Source: Pseudoxanthomonas koreensis_A (lineage in GTDB: Bacteria; Pseudomonadota; Gammaproteobacteria; Xanthomonadales; Xanthomonadaceae). From it: 64,000 bases of DNA. Where the stretch lies: the NCBI RefSeq assembly GCF_041890415.1, contig NZ_CP169056.1, positions 1,302,001 to 1,366,000 on the forward strand. The letters run 5' to 3'. Made by a program: the position numbers and the translations under genes. The notes under the pieces were generated by a model that was given only the letters and a program-made list of their open reading frames with translations, was not told the DNA's origin and made no database searches. This document shows positions 52,254 through 61,596 of this stretch, piece by piece. The number at the start of each line of letters is the position of its first letter. Position 1 is the stretch's first letter.

Positions 52254-52628
52254 TCACAGCGGCATGTTCATGACGTCCTGGTAGGCCTGCACCATCCGGT
52301 TGCGGACCTCCACCGTGGCGCGGAACGCCACCTGCGCCTGTTGCGAGGCGACCATCACCCGGGCCAGGTCGGCGCCCGGGTCGCCACGTTCGAACGCGGC
52401 CTGGAGTTCACCGGACTTCGCCTGGGCCTCGCTGACGCCATTGATGGCGTTGCGCAGGGTCTCGGTGAAACTCGGTGCCCCCGTGGCGCCGGCCTTGTCG
52501 GGTTCCTGGAGGCCGCGCAGCCCCTGGATCGCGTCGCCCCGGGCCACGTCACCCGTCCGCGAAGCCTGGCCCAGTTGGCTCTGGTAGGCGCGGATCTGTG
52601 ACAGGACGGAGCTGATCGAATCGGTCAT
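52254..52628 (-). CDS. fliE: Flagellar MS-ring/rod adaptor FliE
   Basis: 124 residues. The C-terminal half (SFTETLRNAINGVSEAQAKS and DLARVMVASQQAQVAFRATV) is the conserved FliE domain. FliE joins the MS ring to the proximal rod and opens export. The ATG at 52628 is about 40 bases after the sigma-54 promoter. First gene of fliEFGHIJK. Confidence 0.95.
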   Translation of the reverse strand: MTDSISSVLSQIRAYQSQLGQASRTGDVARGDAIQGLRGLQEPDKAGATGAPSFTETLRNAINGVSEAQAKSGELQAAFERGDPGADLARVMVASQQAQVAFRATVEVRNRMVQAYQDVMNMPL

Positions 52629-52670
52629 GGGTGGCCCCCCGACGGGAACGTGCCGGTCTTGCCTGCCTGA

Positions 52671-52686
52671 TGCAAGCAGTGTGCCG
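52671..52686 (-). promoter_or_regulatory. Sigma-54 promoter of fliE operon
   Basis: The minus strand reads CGGCACACTGCTTGCA: GG-N10-GC is exact and only two positions differ from TGGCACG-N4-TTGCW. The distance to the fliE start fits a short leader. Confidence 0.8.
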
Positions 52687-52770
52687 TAACCGCGACGGGA
52701 TCCCGGCGGGCCATGCGCACCGCGCCGCCAGCACCCCCGGACGGTACGGCAGGAGCCGGCCCTGCCGCAG

Positions 52771-55700
52771 TCAGTCGGGCAGCCAGGCGCGCAGCCACTC
52801 CTGCAGGGCGTCGCCTTGCAGTATCCAATCCCGGCGTACCGCCTCGCGCAGGGCCAACCCGGCCGCGGCGCTGGCATCGCGGTCGGCCAGGTGCTGGCGG
52901 ATTGCCCCCACCCAGTCGTTGTGCCGGTTGCGGACCCGGGTCACCGGCAGGTCGCCCCGGTACGGCTCCAGGTCCGAGCACACCACCGGGTAGCCGCAGG
53001 CGCCGTACTCGAGCAGGCGCAGGTTGCTCTTGCACTGGTTGAAGCGGTTGTCCTCCAGCGGGGCCAGGGCCAGGTCAAGATCAAGCAACGCCAACGCCCG
53101 CGAATAAGCATGAAAATCAACGCCTTGATGGAACTCCTTGATGTAGGGCCGAAGCTTCTCCGGGCACAGGCCGAAGAATACCCAGTCCACCTCGCCGGCC
53201 AGTTCGCGGACCACCTCGGCAATCATCTCCAGGTCGCCGGCATGGCCGATGCCGCCGGCCCAGCCCACGCGGGGGCGGCCGCCTTCCGGGCGTGACCCGG
53301 CAGCAGGCAGGTGGCTCCACGACTTCGGCTCCAGCCGGTTCTGCACCACCCGGATTTGCCCGTGGAAACCGGACATAGCCTCGGCCAATGCGTGAGTGGA
53401 GACCACCAGGCGGTCGCAACGGACCAGCACCTGGCGCAGGGACGCAGTGATGTCCTTGGGCATGTCCGCCCGGTGGGCGCTTTTCATTGGCAGGCCGGGC
53501 AGCCAGTCGTCCAGTTCGTAGACCCGGAAGGCGGGCGAGAAGCGTTGCATGCGCTCGATGCTGGCCAGCACCACGCCCCCCAGCCTGCGCTGCAGCACCA
53601 CGACGTCCGGATCCACGCGGGCCAGTTCCAGCGGCTCGAGCAGGCGGGGGGTACAGGCGCCTTCGGCCATGCCTGACGCGCGCAATGCCTCGAAGGGCTG
53701 GATCACCCGGTACTGGCCGCTTCCCCACGGATCGGCAGGCTGGGCAAGCACGCGGGGCAGCAGGCCTGCCGGCAATTGCCGCCAGGACAGGTCCGGCTCG
53801 GCCAGGTTGAAGCCGCCGGTCGCATCCAGGCGCAGGGACGGATGGTGGAGGCCATCGCCAGCCAGGGCCGGGAGCCAGCGTTCGTACAAGGCATCGTTGA
53901 CCCGCTGCGTCTGGGCGACGTCCGGGAGCGTCGGCGCGTGCAGCAGCAGGGCGTCCGGCACGCAGACAACACGCCTGCCGGCCTGGCGGATGCGCAGGCA
54001 CAGGTCCATGTCGGCGCCGCCATCGCTGAAGTGCTCGGCATCGAAGCCGCCCAACTGCGCAAACATCTGCGCATCCACCAGCATGCAGTCGTCGGCCACG
54101 GCCGCGCAGCCGTGCGCCACCTGCAGCCGGCCCAGATAGCCCGGGGCATCGATCGATTCGCCGTGGAAGGCGCGGCTGCCCGCCGGCACCAGGCCCGGCA
54201 CCAGGCCGGCATGGGTCACCTTGCCGTCGGCCGATACCGTGCGCGCACCCGCTGCTCCGATCCCGGGCCGCAGCCCATGTTCCACCAGCAACTCCAGCCA
54301 TTGCGGTTGGACCACGGCGGCGTCCTGATGCAGGAAAAGCAGGAAGCGGCCGCGCGCCTGGCCGGCGGCCAGGTTGCAGGCCGCGGCGTGGGGCACCGGG
54401 GGATCGAGGGCAAAGGCACGGACGCGTTCTCCCGCCAGCCCTGCAACCTGCTCCATCCACTGCCGTCCCTCGGCCGGGGTGCCGTTGTCCACCAGCAGCA
54501 ATTCGTAAGCGGGATAGGTGGTTTTCTCCAGTACCGAGAGCACGCAGCGCTGCAGCAGGGCGAGCTCGGTGCTGGCGATGACCACCACCGAGACGGGTGG
54601 GCGCGCGCTGGTGGTGTAGCGGATCCGGTGCAAGCCCCGGCCCAGGCCCTCCACGCTGGCGCCGTCGTGGCCCACGGCCGCCAGATGGCGACCGATGGCG
54701 GCGTGCTGCGCCGACTCGTCCCATTGCGGTGACTCGCAGAACAGCAGTGGTTCGGGCATATGCACGACCGCATCGGCACCGTGGCGCTCCAGCACACGCA
54801 ACGCCAGGTCCAGCCCGGCCACGCCATCCAGGGCAGCCGAGAAGCCGCCTTCATCCAGCAGCGTGGAGCGGCGGATCACCCAATGCCCGGCGAGCCTGGA
54901 TGGGTTGGCCAGCAGCAGGTCGGTGTCCAGCGCCGGGCGCAGGATGGGACTGATCGCACCGGTGTGGTCGCGGTGCCACTCGTCCGCAAACACGGCATGC
55001 GTGCCAGCGTGGCCGTGCGCCAACTCCACCAGCAGCCGGACCAGGCCAGCCAGCGTGAACTGGGTGCCCGCCTGGACCACCAGCAGCCAACCGACATCCC
55101 ATTCGCGCAGTTCCGCATCCAGTGACGCTGCGTCCATGCCTGCCCGGCTCACGCCGACGCCCGCCGGCAACGTGCCGGCTGGTGCGTCACAGACGCGGAA
55201 GGTGATGCACTCCATCAGCCCGGCCTGCAAGGCCAGCCGCGCTACCGTGCGCTCCACCGCCGAGAGGCGATGCCCCGTGGCCATGACCAGGATGCCCAGC
55301 GTTGGCCGGGCAGGCATGTCCCGGAGCCAGGCGTCCAGCCGGTCCGAGATGGACGCCACCGGCGCACGCCGGGCCTGCCATTCATGCAACTGCCAGCGCT
55401 CCTCCGCGATCACGGCCACGTCGGCCAGCAGTTGCTGCAGGTCGATGCGTTGGGCCGGGGCCGAGCCGTCCAGCGGGGCAACGCTCACCTGGCCGGCATC
55501 GTCGTCGGTATGCCGGTACCAGCCCAGGCGGCGGATCGCGGCGCGAAAGTCGGCGTGCCCCTGCTCGCCGATGCCCACGCGGGTGCGGCCTGCCTGGCTG
55601 AACTGCTGCGGCGACTGGCGTGCATTCACCAGCGGTGCGGCCAGCAACGCCAAGTCGCCGTGCTGCAGCAGCTTGGCGTACAGGGCCAGGTCCGACACCC

Positions 55701-56304
55701 AATGGATGCGGGTGTCGCCCAGCCAGGGCAGGCGGTCCCCGAAGGGCAGTAGATCCTCGCGCCGGCACAGCACGCAGCTGGGCTCACCGATGAAATTGAT
55801 GGTGTGGTCGGCCAGGAACGACACCAGTTCGGATCCATCCACCAGTACGTCACGGGTGAACGGGAACAGTGTGGCGGCGATATCCGGCAGCCAGCGGCCG
55901 ACCGGATTGATGCGCCGCCGACGTGACGACGCCAGCATGACGCCCGGCCTGTTTTCCATGGCGGCCACCAGCGCGGCAATGCACTCCGGTTCCATCACGT
56001 CGTCGTCGTGCAGGAACTTCACGTAGTGGCCTTGCGCAATCGCGATACCGCGCGCGGTGCTGGCCGTCTCCCAGAGTCGCTTGGGATTGCGGGAGTAGTG
56101 GACCGGGAAATCCACCTCCGCGGCGAACTCCTGCACGACTGCTTCCACCGCGCCGTCGCTGGAGTCATCGCACACCACCAGTTCCAGCGGGCGGTACGTC
56201 TGCATGGCCACGCCTTGCAGCGTGCGGGCGAGGTAGCGGGCCTTGTAGGCAGGCATCACAACGCTCACCAACGGCGTCGGACCCGTGTCGTGTGCGTGCG
56301 TCAC
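52771..56304 (-). CDS. Multi-module glycosyltransferase (GT2 plus GT-B modules)
   Basis: 1177 residues. Module 1 (about 12-240) is a GT2 domain with VSVVMPAYKARYLARTLQG and DDD in FLHDDDVM. Module 2 (about 340-560) is GT2-like but lacks a clear DxD. Module 3 (about 590-830) is GT2-like with VSVVVIASTELALLQRCVLS and GADMDLCLRIRQAG. Module 4 (about 880-1177) is GT-B-like with VGWAGGIGHAGDLEM and CKSNLRLLEYGACGYPVV. It probably adds several sugars to one glycan, perhaps on flagellin, given the adjacent fli genes. ATGA overlap with the upstream gene. Confidence 0.85.
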   Translation of the reverse strand: MTHAHDTGPTPLVSVVMPAYKARYLARTLQGVAMQTYRPLELVVCDDSSDGAVEAVVQEFAAEVDFPVHYSRNPKRLWETASTARGIAIAQGHYVKFLHDDDVMEPECIAALVAAMENRPGVMLASSRRRRINPVGRWLPDIAATLFPFTRDVLVDGSELVSFLADHTINFIGEPSCVLCRREDLLPFGDRLPWLGDTRIHWVSDLALYAKLLQHGDLALLAAPLVNARQSPQQFSQAGRTRVGIGEQGHADFRAAIRRLGWYRHTDDDAGQVSVAPLDGSAPAQRIDLQQLLADVAVIAEERWQLHEWQARRAPVASISDRLDAWLRDMPARPTLGILVMATGHRLSAVERTVARLALQAGLMECITFRVCDAPAGTLPAGVGVSRAGMDAASLDAELREWDVGWLLVVQAGTQFTLAGLVRLLVELAHGHAGTHAVFADEWHRDHTGAISPILRPALDTDLLLANPSRLAGHWVIRRSTLLDEGGFSAALDGVAGLDLALRVLERHGADAVVHMPEPLLFCESPQWDESAQHAAIGRHLAAVGHDGASVEGLGRGLHRIRYTTSARPPVSVVVIASTELALLQRCVLSVLEKTTYPAYELLLVDNGTPAEGRQWMEQVAGLAGERVRAFALDPPVPHAAACNLAAGQARGRFLLFLHQDAAVVQPQWLELLVEHGLRPGIGAAGARTVSADGKVTHAGLVPGLVPAGSRAFHGESIDAPGYLGRLQVAHGCAAVADDCMLVDAQMFAQLGGFDAEHFSDGGADMDLCLRIRQAGRRVVCVPDALLLHAPTLPDVAQTQRVNDALYERWLPALAGDGLHHPSLRLDATGGFNLAEPDLSWRQLPAGLLPRVLAQPADPWGSGQYRVIQPFEALRASGMAEGACTPRLLEPLELARVDPDVVVLQRRLGGVVLASIERMQRFSPAFRVYELDDWLPGLPMKSAHRADMPKDITASLRQVLVRCDRLVVSTHALAEAMSGFHGQIRVVQNRLEPKSWSHLPAAGSRPEGGRPRVGWAGGIGHAGDLEMIAEVVRELAGEVDWVFFGLCPEKLRPYIKEFHQGVDFHAYSRALALLDLDLALAPLEDNRFNQCKSNLRLLEYGACGYPVVCSDLEPYRGDLPVTRVRNRHNDWVGAIRQHLADRDASAAAGLALREAVRRDWILQGDALQEWLRAWLPD

Positions 56305-57608
56305 CGCCTCCTCCGGGCGTCGACCAGCGCTTGGGTGTGGGCGATCACCCGCTGCGCGCTGTTCGCATCGGCGTGGGCAAAAAATATCCGTTGCACCATC
56401 CGATAACGATCATCTGGGAGGGCGCCATCCCCCGACAGCAAACGGTCCAAGGCATTGATCAGCGCATCGAAATCCCGTGCCACCGGGCCAGGGAATGCCA
56501 GCCCCATGTGGTAAAGCAGGCCGTTCTGGTGGTCACGATAGTGCTCCAGGTCATAGGCGAAGGACACGACCGGACGTTCCAGGCACAGCGCATCGATGTA
56601 GACCGACGAGTAGTCGGTCACGACTGCCCAGGATGCGCGCAGGACCGGGGCAATTTCGGGGAAATGCTCGTGCCCGAGGTCGAGGAAGGGACGCTCGTGG
56701 CCGGCTCCGCTGGCCAGAGCAACCGGCCCGTTGGCGAGGTAATGGCCACGCAGCCCCAGTACCGCGCCGTGACGTTGCAATACCTGCGCAAGGCGCTCGA
56801 TCTCGTCCGGGCTGAAGGGGTAGGACAGGCGTTCGGCGACACTGGCATCACGGTAGGTCGGCGCGTAAAGCACCAGCCGGCGGCCCGCACGCAGCCGGTG
56901 CAGCGTCGCCAGGCTCTCTACAAGATCGGCTGGCAACTGTGACTCCGGCATCAGCAGGAAGTCGTTGCGCGGAAGTCCGCAGGCCCATACCCGCGATGGC
57001 GGGATTGGGTGGAAGATGGCCGCCATGGCGTGGCTGTCCACGTCGGACGAGGCAACCAGGCCATCGTAATGGCGGCGTTCCAATCGCCGCGACCGGATCC
57101 GGTCGCCATGGCGGCGTTGCGCCGGATTGGCCAGTGCAAACAGGCGCTTCAGCGGAATGCCATGCCACATGTTCACCACAACCCGGCGGCGCATGGCCGG
57201 ACGTGGGGCGCTGAAGCCGCCGTTGCGCCATGCCAGTGACATGTCCATGGCGGTTGAGTTGGTCAGCATCAGGACGCCGCAGCGGGCCAGCGCCCAGAGT
57301 CCAGCGATGCTGCCCAGCTCCCACACATGGGCGCGACCGGCGGGGTCCAGTCCCAGTGGTGGCGTTCCGCCGCGGTGGAACACGTGGCAGTGCAGGTCAT
57401 GTCGTTGCCGGGCCTGCTCGAACACGGCGCGCGCATTCTCCACCAGTTGGTCGGGTTTGAGCGGGTGGCCGAAGAATGCCCAGTGATCCATGCGCTTGGG
57501 AACTACCCGGTCCAGCAGCCACCATGCCGCCAGCAGCAGCCGGCCGATGCCGGCCCCGGTGATGCGCCGGTGACCCCAGCGTTGCCAGGAAGGTTCCACC
57601 TGGCTCAT
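56301..57608 (-). CDS. CDP-glycerol glycerophosphotransferase-like protein
   Basis: 435 residues. VVNMWHGIPLKRLFA, VLYAPTYRDASVAERLSYPF and VVTDYSSVYIDALCLERPV are the conserved blocks of the TagB/TagF-type family (Glyphos_transf), which moves glycerol phosphate or related groups from CDP-activated donors. In Gram-negative glycan loci such proteins decorate surface polysaccharides. Overlaps both neighbours by ATGA (aminotransferase upstream, multi-module transferase downstream). Confidence 0.87.
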   Translation of the reverse strand: MSQVEPSWQRWGHRRITGAGIGRLLLAAWWLLDRVVPKRMDHWAFFGHPLKPDQLVENARAVFEQARQRHDLHCHVFHRGGTPPLGLDPAGRAHVWELGSIAGLWALARCGVLMLTNSTAMDMSLAWRNGGFSAPRPAMRRRVVVNMWHGIPLKRLFALANPAQRRHGDRIRSRRLERRHYDGLVASSDVDSHAMAAIFHPIPPSRVWACGLPRNDFLLMPESQLPADLVESLATLHRLRAGRRLVLYAPTYRDASVAERLSYPFSPDEIERLAQVLQRHGAVLGLRGHYLANGPVALASGAGHERPFLDLGHEHFPEIAPVLRASWAVVTDYSSVYIDALCLERPVVSFAYDLEHYRDHQNGLLYHMGLAFPGPVARDFDALINALDRLLSGDGALPDDRYRMVQRIFFAHADANSAQRVIAHTQALVDARRRR

Positions 57609-58735
57609 GCGACCCGGAGCTTGGCCCGTGCGGTAATCAGCTCGCAGATCCGGCCGACTTCGCAATCAGACAGGTCCGGATGGATCGGCAGGCACAGCAC
57701 CCGTCGCGCCGCAGCGTGCGCGCGGGGCAGGTTGCCCGGGGCGGCAGAGGGCAGCCCGCGGTACATCGGGAACTCGCTGATCAACGGATAGAAGTAACGG
57801 CGCACCAGGATGCTTTCATTGCGCAGAAGCTGGTACAGATCATCGCGTGCCAGCGGATACGGCTCATCCACCATCACAGGGAAATAGGCGTGGTTGGCAG
57901 TGCCCTGGCCGAACTCGTAGCGGCACTCCAGGCCCGGTACCCCGGACAGGTGCCGGCGGTACAGGGCATCGATCTGCGCGCGGCGGGCCAGGGCCCGGTC
58001 GATGTGCTTGAGCTGCAACAGCCCGAAAGCGGCGCTGACCTCGTTCATCTTGCCGTTGATGCCGGGTGCGACCACGGTGGTTTCGTTGACGAAGCCGAAG
58101 TTCTTCAGGTGGTCGATGCGCTGTTTGGTCCGTGCATCAGGGCAGATGATGGCGCCGCCTTCGAATGTGTTGAAGACCTTGGTGGCATGGAAGCTGAGGA
58201 CCGAGAGGTCGCCGTGGCGCAGGACGCTACCGCGTGCATCCCGCACGCCGAATGCGTGGGCGGCGTCGTAGATGACCTTGAGGTTGTAGGTGTCGGCGAT
58301 ACGGCCGATGGCGGCCACGTCGCAGGGGGTGCCATAGCAGTGCACCGGCATGATCGCAGTGGTCTGCGGCGTGATGGCGGCTTCGATCCGGGCCGGGTCC
58401 AGGTTGCAGGTGTCCGGGTCGATGTCCACGAATACCGGCTTGATTCCGTTCCACAGCAGGGAATGGGCGGTTGCCACGAACGAATAGGGCGTGGTGATCA
58501 CCTCGCCGGTGATGCGCAGGGCCTGCAGCGCGGTCACCAGGGCCAGGGTGCCGTTGGCGAACAAGGCGATGTGCTTGACCCCAAGGTAGGCGCACAGGGC
58601 CTTCTCCAGCGCCTGGTGCATGCCACCGCCATTGGTCAGGATCCGGCTTTCCCAGATCCGCTCCAGGTAGGGGATGAACTCCTCCAGCGGCGGAAGGAGG
58701 GGGCTGGTGACGGGGATGGGCTTGGACGCTTTCAT
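57605..58735 (-). CDS. DegT/DnrJ/EryC1/StrS sugar aminotransferase (VioA/FdtB-like)
   Basis: 376 residues of the PLP-dependent sugar aminotransferase family. The PLP-lysine lies in SFHATKVFNTFEGGAI, with YDAAHAFGVR (the PLP-binding Asp) upstream. The SFHATK form is typical of VioA/FdtB-type enzymes, which make dTDP-4-amino- or 3-amino-dideoxy sugars; the exact position cannot be told. Such amino sugars are found on flagellin and O-antigens. A sigma-54 promoter lies 50-66 bases upstream, linking it to flagellar expression. Confidence 0.88.
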   Translation of the reverse strand: MKASKPIPVTSPLLPPLEEFIPYLERIWESRILTNGGGMHQALEKALCAYLGVKHIALFANGTLALVTALQALRITGEVITTPYSFVATAHSLLWNGIKPVFVDIDPDTCNLDPARIEAAITPQTTAIMPVHCYGTPCDVAAIGRIADTYNLKVIYDAAHAFGVRDARGSVLRHGDLSVLSFHATKVFNTFEGGAIICPDARTKQRIDHLKNFGFVNETTVVAPGINGKMNEVSAAFGLLQLKHIDRALARRAQIDALYRRHLSGVPGLECRYEFGQGTANHAYFPVMVDEPYPLARDDLYQLLRNESILVRRYFYPLISEFPMYRGLPSAAPGNLPRAHAAARRVLCLPIHPDLSDCEVGRICELITARAKLRVA

Positions 58736-58785
58736 GGGTCGATGCCTCGTGGCGCCGTGCTTTGCAGGGACTTGTCCTGCGGTGG

Positions 58786-58801
58786 TGCAAGTTGCGTGCC
58801 G
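58786..58801 (-). promoter_or_regulatory. Sigma-54 promoter before the sugar aminotransferase
   Basis: The minus strand reads CGGCACGCAACTTGCA, matching TGGCACG-N4-TTGCW at every position but the first, with exact GG-N10-GC. It lies in the only sizeable gap (78 bases) of the glycan locus and points to the aminotransferase and the two genes after it. It is as good as the fliL promoter. Confidence 0.8.
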
Positions 58802-58813
58802 CCATGGTGCCAC

Positions 58814-60328
58814 TCAACGGGCAAGAAACCCCATTCCGCCGGCCTTGGGCGAATACAGCAACTGCCCGTGCGGGCAGGACAGGGGTAGCCGCGGCGGGAG
58901 GTCCGGCGACACCATCGCCTGGCTGATCCGGTACCTCCCGTGGATACCGTCGTGCGTGCGGAAGTGCATGACCAGCCCGTACAGGGCGCCCGGCTCCCAC
59001 GCCAGGTCGGTCATATCCAGCGCATACCCGTAGTCATCCTCCCCGATCAGGCCTTCACGGACGAGGACCTTGGTGTCTTCGCCATAGATCGAATGCAGCT
59101 CGAAATCGACCTCGCCCCCGGCCATGATCGCGGCGCGCAGGTGCAGGGTCAGGGACAGGCGCCGCGCCTCCAGGCGGATGTCGCGCAACTGGAAGAAGCC
59201 GATGACGGGAAAGTACAAGCGCATTGCTTCGCGCGGGATCGGGACCTCCGCGTTGTCCAGGAACGGCTGCTTCCAGTAGCAGGCCCCTTCGATCTCCGCG
59301 ACCCAGCCGCGCTCGTGGGTAATGCCAAGCAGGAAGCAAAGGCCTTCGGTCTCGTCGCGTCGCACCAGTTCCAGGTACAGGCGGCGACGCGGGCCCAGTG
59401 GCCGGCAGTCGAGATCGCCATACAGGTCCAGCAGTCCACGCAGGGCAGGCATGAACACCTGCCGGAACGAAGGCGAACCCACGATCCCGGAGGCCGCATG
59501 CAGGGCGCGCTGCAGGTTGGCCAACGCGATGCGCTGCCGGTACGCATGCGCCGCTGGCATCTGGGCCAACATTTCCCACTCCAGGCGCGCCGAGCGCATG
59601 CGGTCCAGGAAGTTGGCCGACTGGCGCAGGTTGCGGGTGATCGAGCCTCCGTCCGACGCGGGGCGGTCGCGCCACAGGTACACCAGTTGCGGGATGATGG
59701 CGGTGCGGCGGCTGAGCCAGTAGGCCCGGTGCACGAACGGCCTGTCGGCATACAGCAGACCCGGCTCCATCCCCAGCCCGTGCTCGCGGAGGAAACCGGT
59801 GCGAAAGACCTTGTTCCAGTAGAAGCCATCGTGGTGCAGGTCCGGGAATTCCTCGGCCGAATCGAGCACCCGAGGGCGTGCCCACACGTAGGGTTCATAC
59901 AGGAAGGACACAGAGGAAATGCCGTCCTCCTGCAGCCGCGCCGCCCGGCCCATGCTGATGTCGGCCCCGGTGCGCAGTGCTTCCTGCATCAGCAGCCGGT
60001 AGCCATCCGCGGTGACCATGTCGTCAGAGTCCACCAGGGCGACGTACTCTCCACGCGCCAGCGAAATTCCCAGATTGCCCGACACCGCGCCGCCCTCGTT
60101 GGGCTTGGTGATGCAACGGAAGTTCGGATGCGCAGCCTCGTACTGGCGGCAGATGGCCAGGCTGTCGTCGGTACTGGCATCGTCGATGGCGATCACTTCG
60201 ATGTTGCCGTAGTGCTGGCCGAGCAGGGAATCGAAGCACTCCCGCAGGTAGGGGGCGGTGTTGTAAACCAGCACCACGATCGAAAGGAGTGGCGTGGGGT
60301 CGCGTGTGTCCGTTGTCGGCTGGCTCAT
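58814..60328 (-). CDS. GT2 family glycosyltransferase
   Basis: 504 residues. The N-terminal GT-A domain is standard: LSIVVLVYNTAPYLRECFDS, IDDASTDDS, NEGGAVSGNLG and the metal-binding DSDD in VALVDSDDM. Residues from about 330 form an extra C-terminal domain of beta-rich character with no family I can name, possibly carbohydrate-binding. Its ATG overlaps the upstream ATP-grasp gene stop (ATGA). Confidence 0.9.
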   Translation of the reverse strand: MSQPTTDTRDPTPLLSIVVLVYNTAPYLRECFDSLLGQHYGNIEVIAIDDASTDDSLAICRQYEAAHPNFRCITKPNEGGAVSGNLGISLARGEYVALVDSDDMVTADGYRLLMQEALRTGADISMGRAARLQEDGISSVSFLYEPYVWARPRVLDSAEEFPDLHHDGFYWNKVFRTGFLREHGLGMEPGLLYADRPFVHRAYWLSRRTAIIPQLVYLWRDRPASDGGSITRNLRQSANFLDRMRSARLEWEMLAQMPAAHAYRQRIALANLQRALHAASGIVGSPSFRQVFMPALRGLLDLYGDLDCRPLGPRRRLYLELVRRDETEGLCFLLGITHERGWVAEIEGACYWKQPFLDNAEVPIPREAMRLYFPVIGFFQLRDIRLEARRLSLTLHLRAAIMAGGEVDFELHSIYGEDTKVLVREGLIGEDDYGYALDMTDLAWEPGALYGLVMHFRTHDGIHGRYRISQAMVSPDLPPRLPLSCPHGQLLYSPKAGGMGFLAR

Positions 60329-61596
60329 GCGCGCAGCTCCAGCAGTTGCTCCACCGCGTCGAGGTCGAACACCGGTATGCCACACGCCATATGTACGTCC
60401 CTGCGTTCACGGTAGGAATCATCGATGAAGATCGCGTCGCGGTCGCCGCCGATGGCCGCGCTTTTGGGCGACCGGTCCTGCAGGTGGACGATCCGCTCGA
60501 ACAGGTCTGGACAGATCCGATGGCGCGCAAGGCACTCCAGCGGCTGTCCGGCGTGGCGGGTGAGCAGGACCACGGCGGTGCCGCGTGCGTGCCACTGGTA
60601 GAGCAGGGCCATCAGCAGCGGGTTGACCGCGCCATCGATCACCAGCGTGTCGTCCAGGTCCAGGTACACCCGGGCATAGCTCAAGCTGGTGCGGTAGCGA
60701 TTGCACAGGGCGCGGTCCATGACCACCGCGTGCCCCTGCGCCAGTACCGAGAACGGCTTGCCCAGGTGCGCGTACACGTGCAGCAGCGGATAGTTGATCC
60801 CACGCATGCGCGACAGGGCCATCGAGCCGGCGATGCGGGGCGCCACTTCCAGCAGCTTGGGCACACCATGGCGGTCCATTCGCACCTGGAAGAACCACGC
60901 CCCCTTCAGGGCCAGCTCGGCGGCGATGGCTTTGGCCATCGCTCCGACCCCTGGCGTGGCGGCCGCTGGAGCGGTACGCACGCTGATGCCGGATTTCACC
61001 CGTTCGCGGGTCCGGGGGGCGGCATCGAGCAGGGTCCCGGTGGCATCGGAGATGCAGTCCACTGTGTACTCGGCGCCCGGGAGGTACTCGCTGAACAGGT
61101 AGTCCCGGGCGTTCTCCAACAGGTAACGGTGGCGGTCGGAATCATCAACGCGTTCCGCGCCCTGGCTTCCCTGTCCCACCGCGGGCTTGGCGAAGATCGG
61201 GTAGCCATCGGCCAGCCCGTCGATGGTGGCCGGGACGATCCCGAGGTGGGCCAGACGGACGTAGGTGAGCCGTTTGTCGCGGCAGGTGGCGGCGATGTCG
61301 GGCCCGGGCACGGCAGCTGCGCAGTGCAACCGCGACGCCATGGCCAGCACCGGGATGACGCTGTCGTGCGCGGGCAGGACCAGGTCGATCGCCCATTCGT
61401 CGATGAGCGCATTCAGCTCATCGATCAGCGCCGGCGACCGGGCGTCCGCGCCGATGTGCCGATAGCGCGCGTACACGAACTCGCCATGGTCCGGGACGGA
61501 CGAGACACCATGCAGGCGGATGTCCTTGGCATGGCGCAAGGCGGCATGGATCTCCAGCCCGATCTCGGAGCCGCATGGGAAGACCAGTACGTTCAT
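60325..61596 (-). CDS. ATP-grasp ligase fused to HAD phosphatase domain
   Basis: 423 residues. An N-terminal Rossmann-like part (1-100) and an ATP-grasp domain (about 100-290) with IFAKPAVGQGSQG and VAPRIAGSMALSRM precede a HAD domain (308-420) that has D313-L-D315-D-T317, LTRHAG, a lysine near 378 and the DD pair 392-393. ATP-grasp enzymes join a carboxylate to an amine with ATP; the HAD domain would remove phosphate. This fusion suggests two steps on one glycan or nucleotide-sugar substituent. ATGA overlap on both sides. Confidence 0.85.
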   Translation of the reverse strand: MNVLVFPCGSEIGLEIHAALRHAKDIRLHGVSSVPDHGEFVYARYRHIGADARSPALIDELNALIDEWAIDLVLPAHDSVIPVLAMASRLHCAAAVPGPDIAATCRDKRLTYVRLAHLGIVPATIDGLADGYPIFAKPAVGQGSQGAERVDDSDRHRYLLENARDYLFSEYLPGAEYTVDCISDATGTLLDAAPRTRERVKSGISVRTAPAAATPGVGAMAKAIAAELALKGAWFFQVRMDRHGVPKLLEVAPRIAGSMALSRMRGINYPLLHVYAHLGKPFSVLAQGHAVVMDRALCNRYRTSLSYARVYLDLDDTLVIDGAVNPLLMALLYQWHARGTAVVLLTRHAGQPLECLARHRICPDLFERIVHLQDRSPKSAAIGGDRDAIFIDDSYRERRDVHMACGIPVFDLDAVEQLLELRA

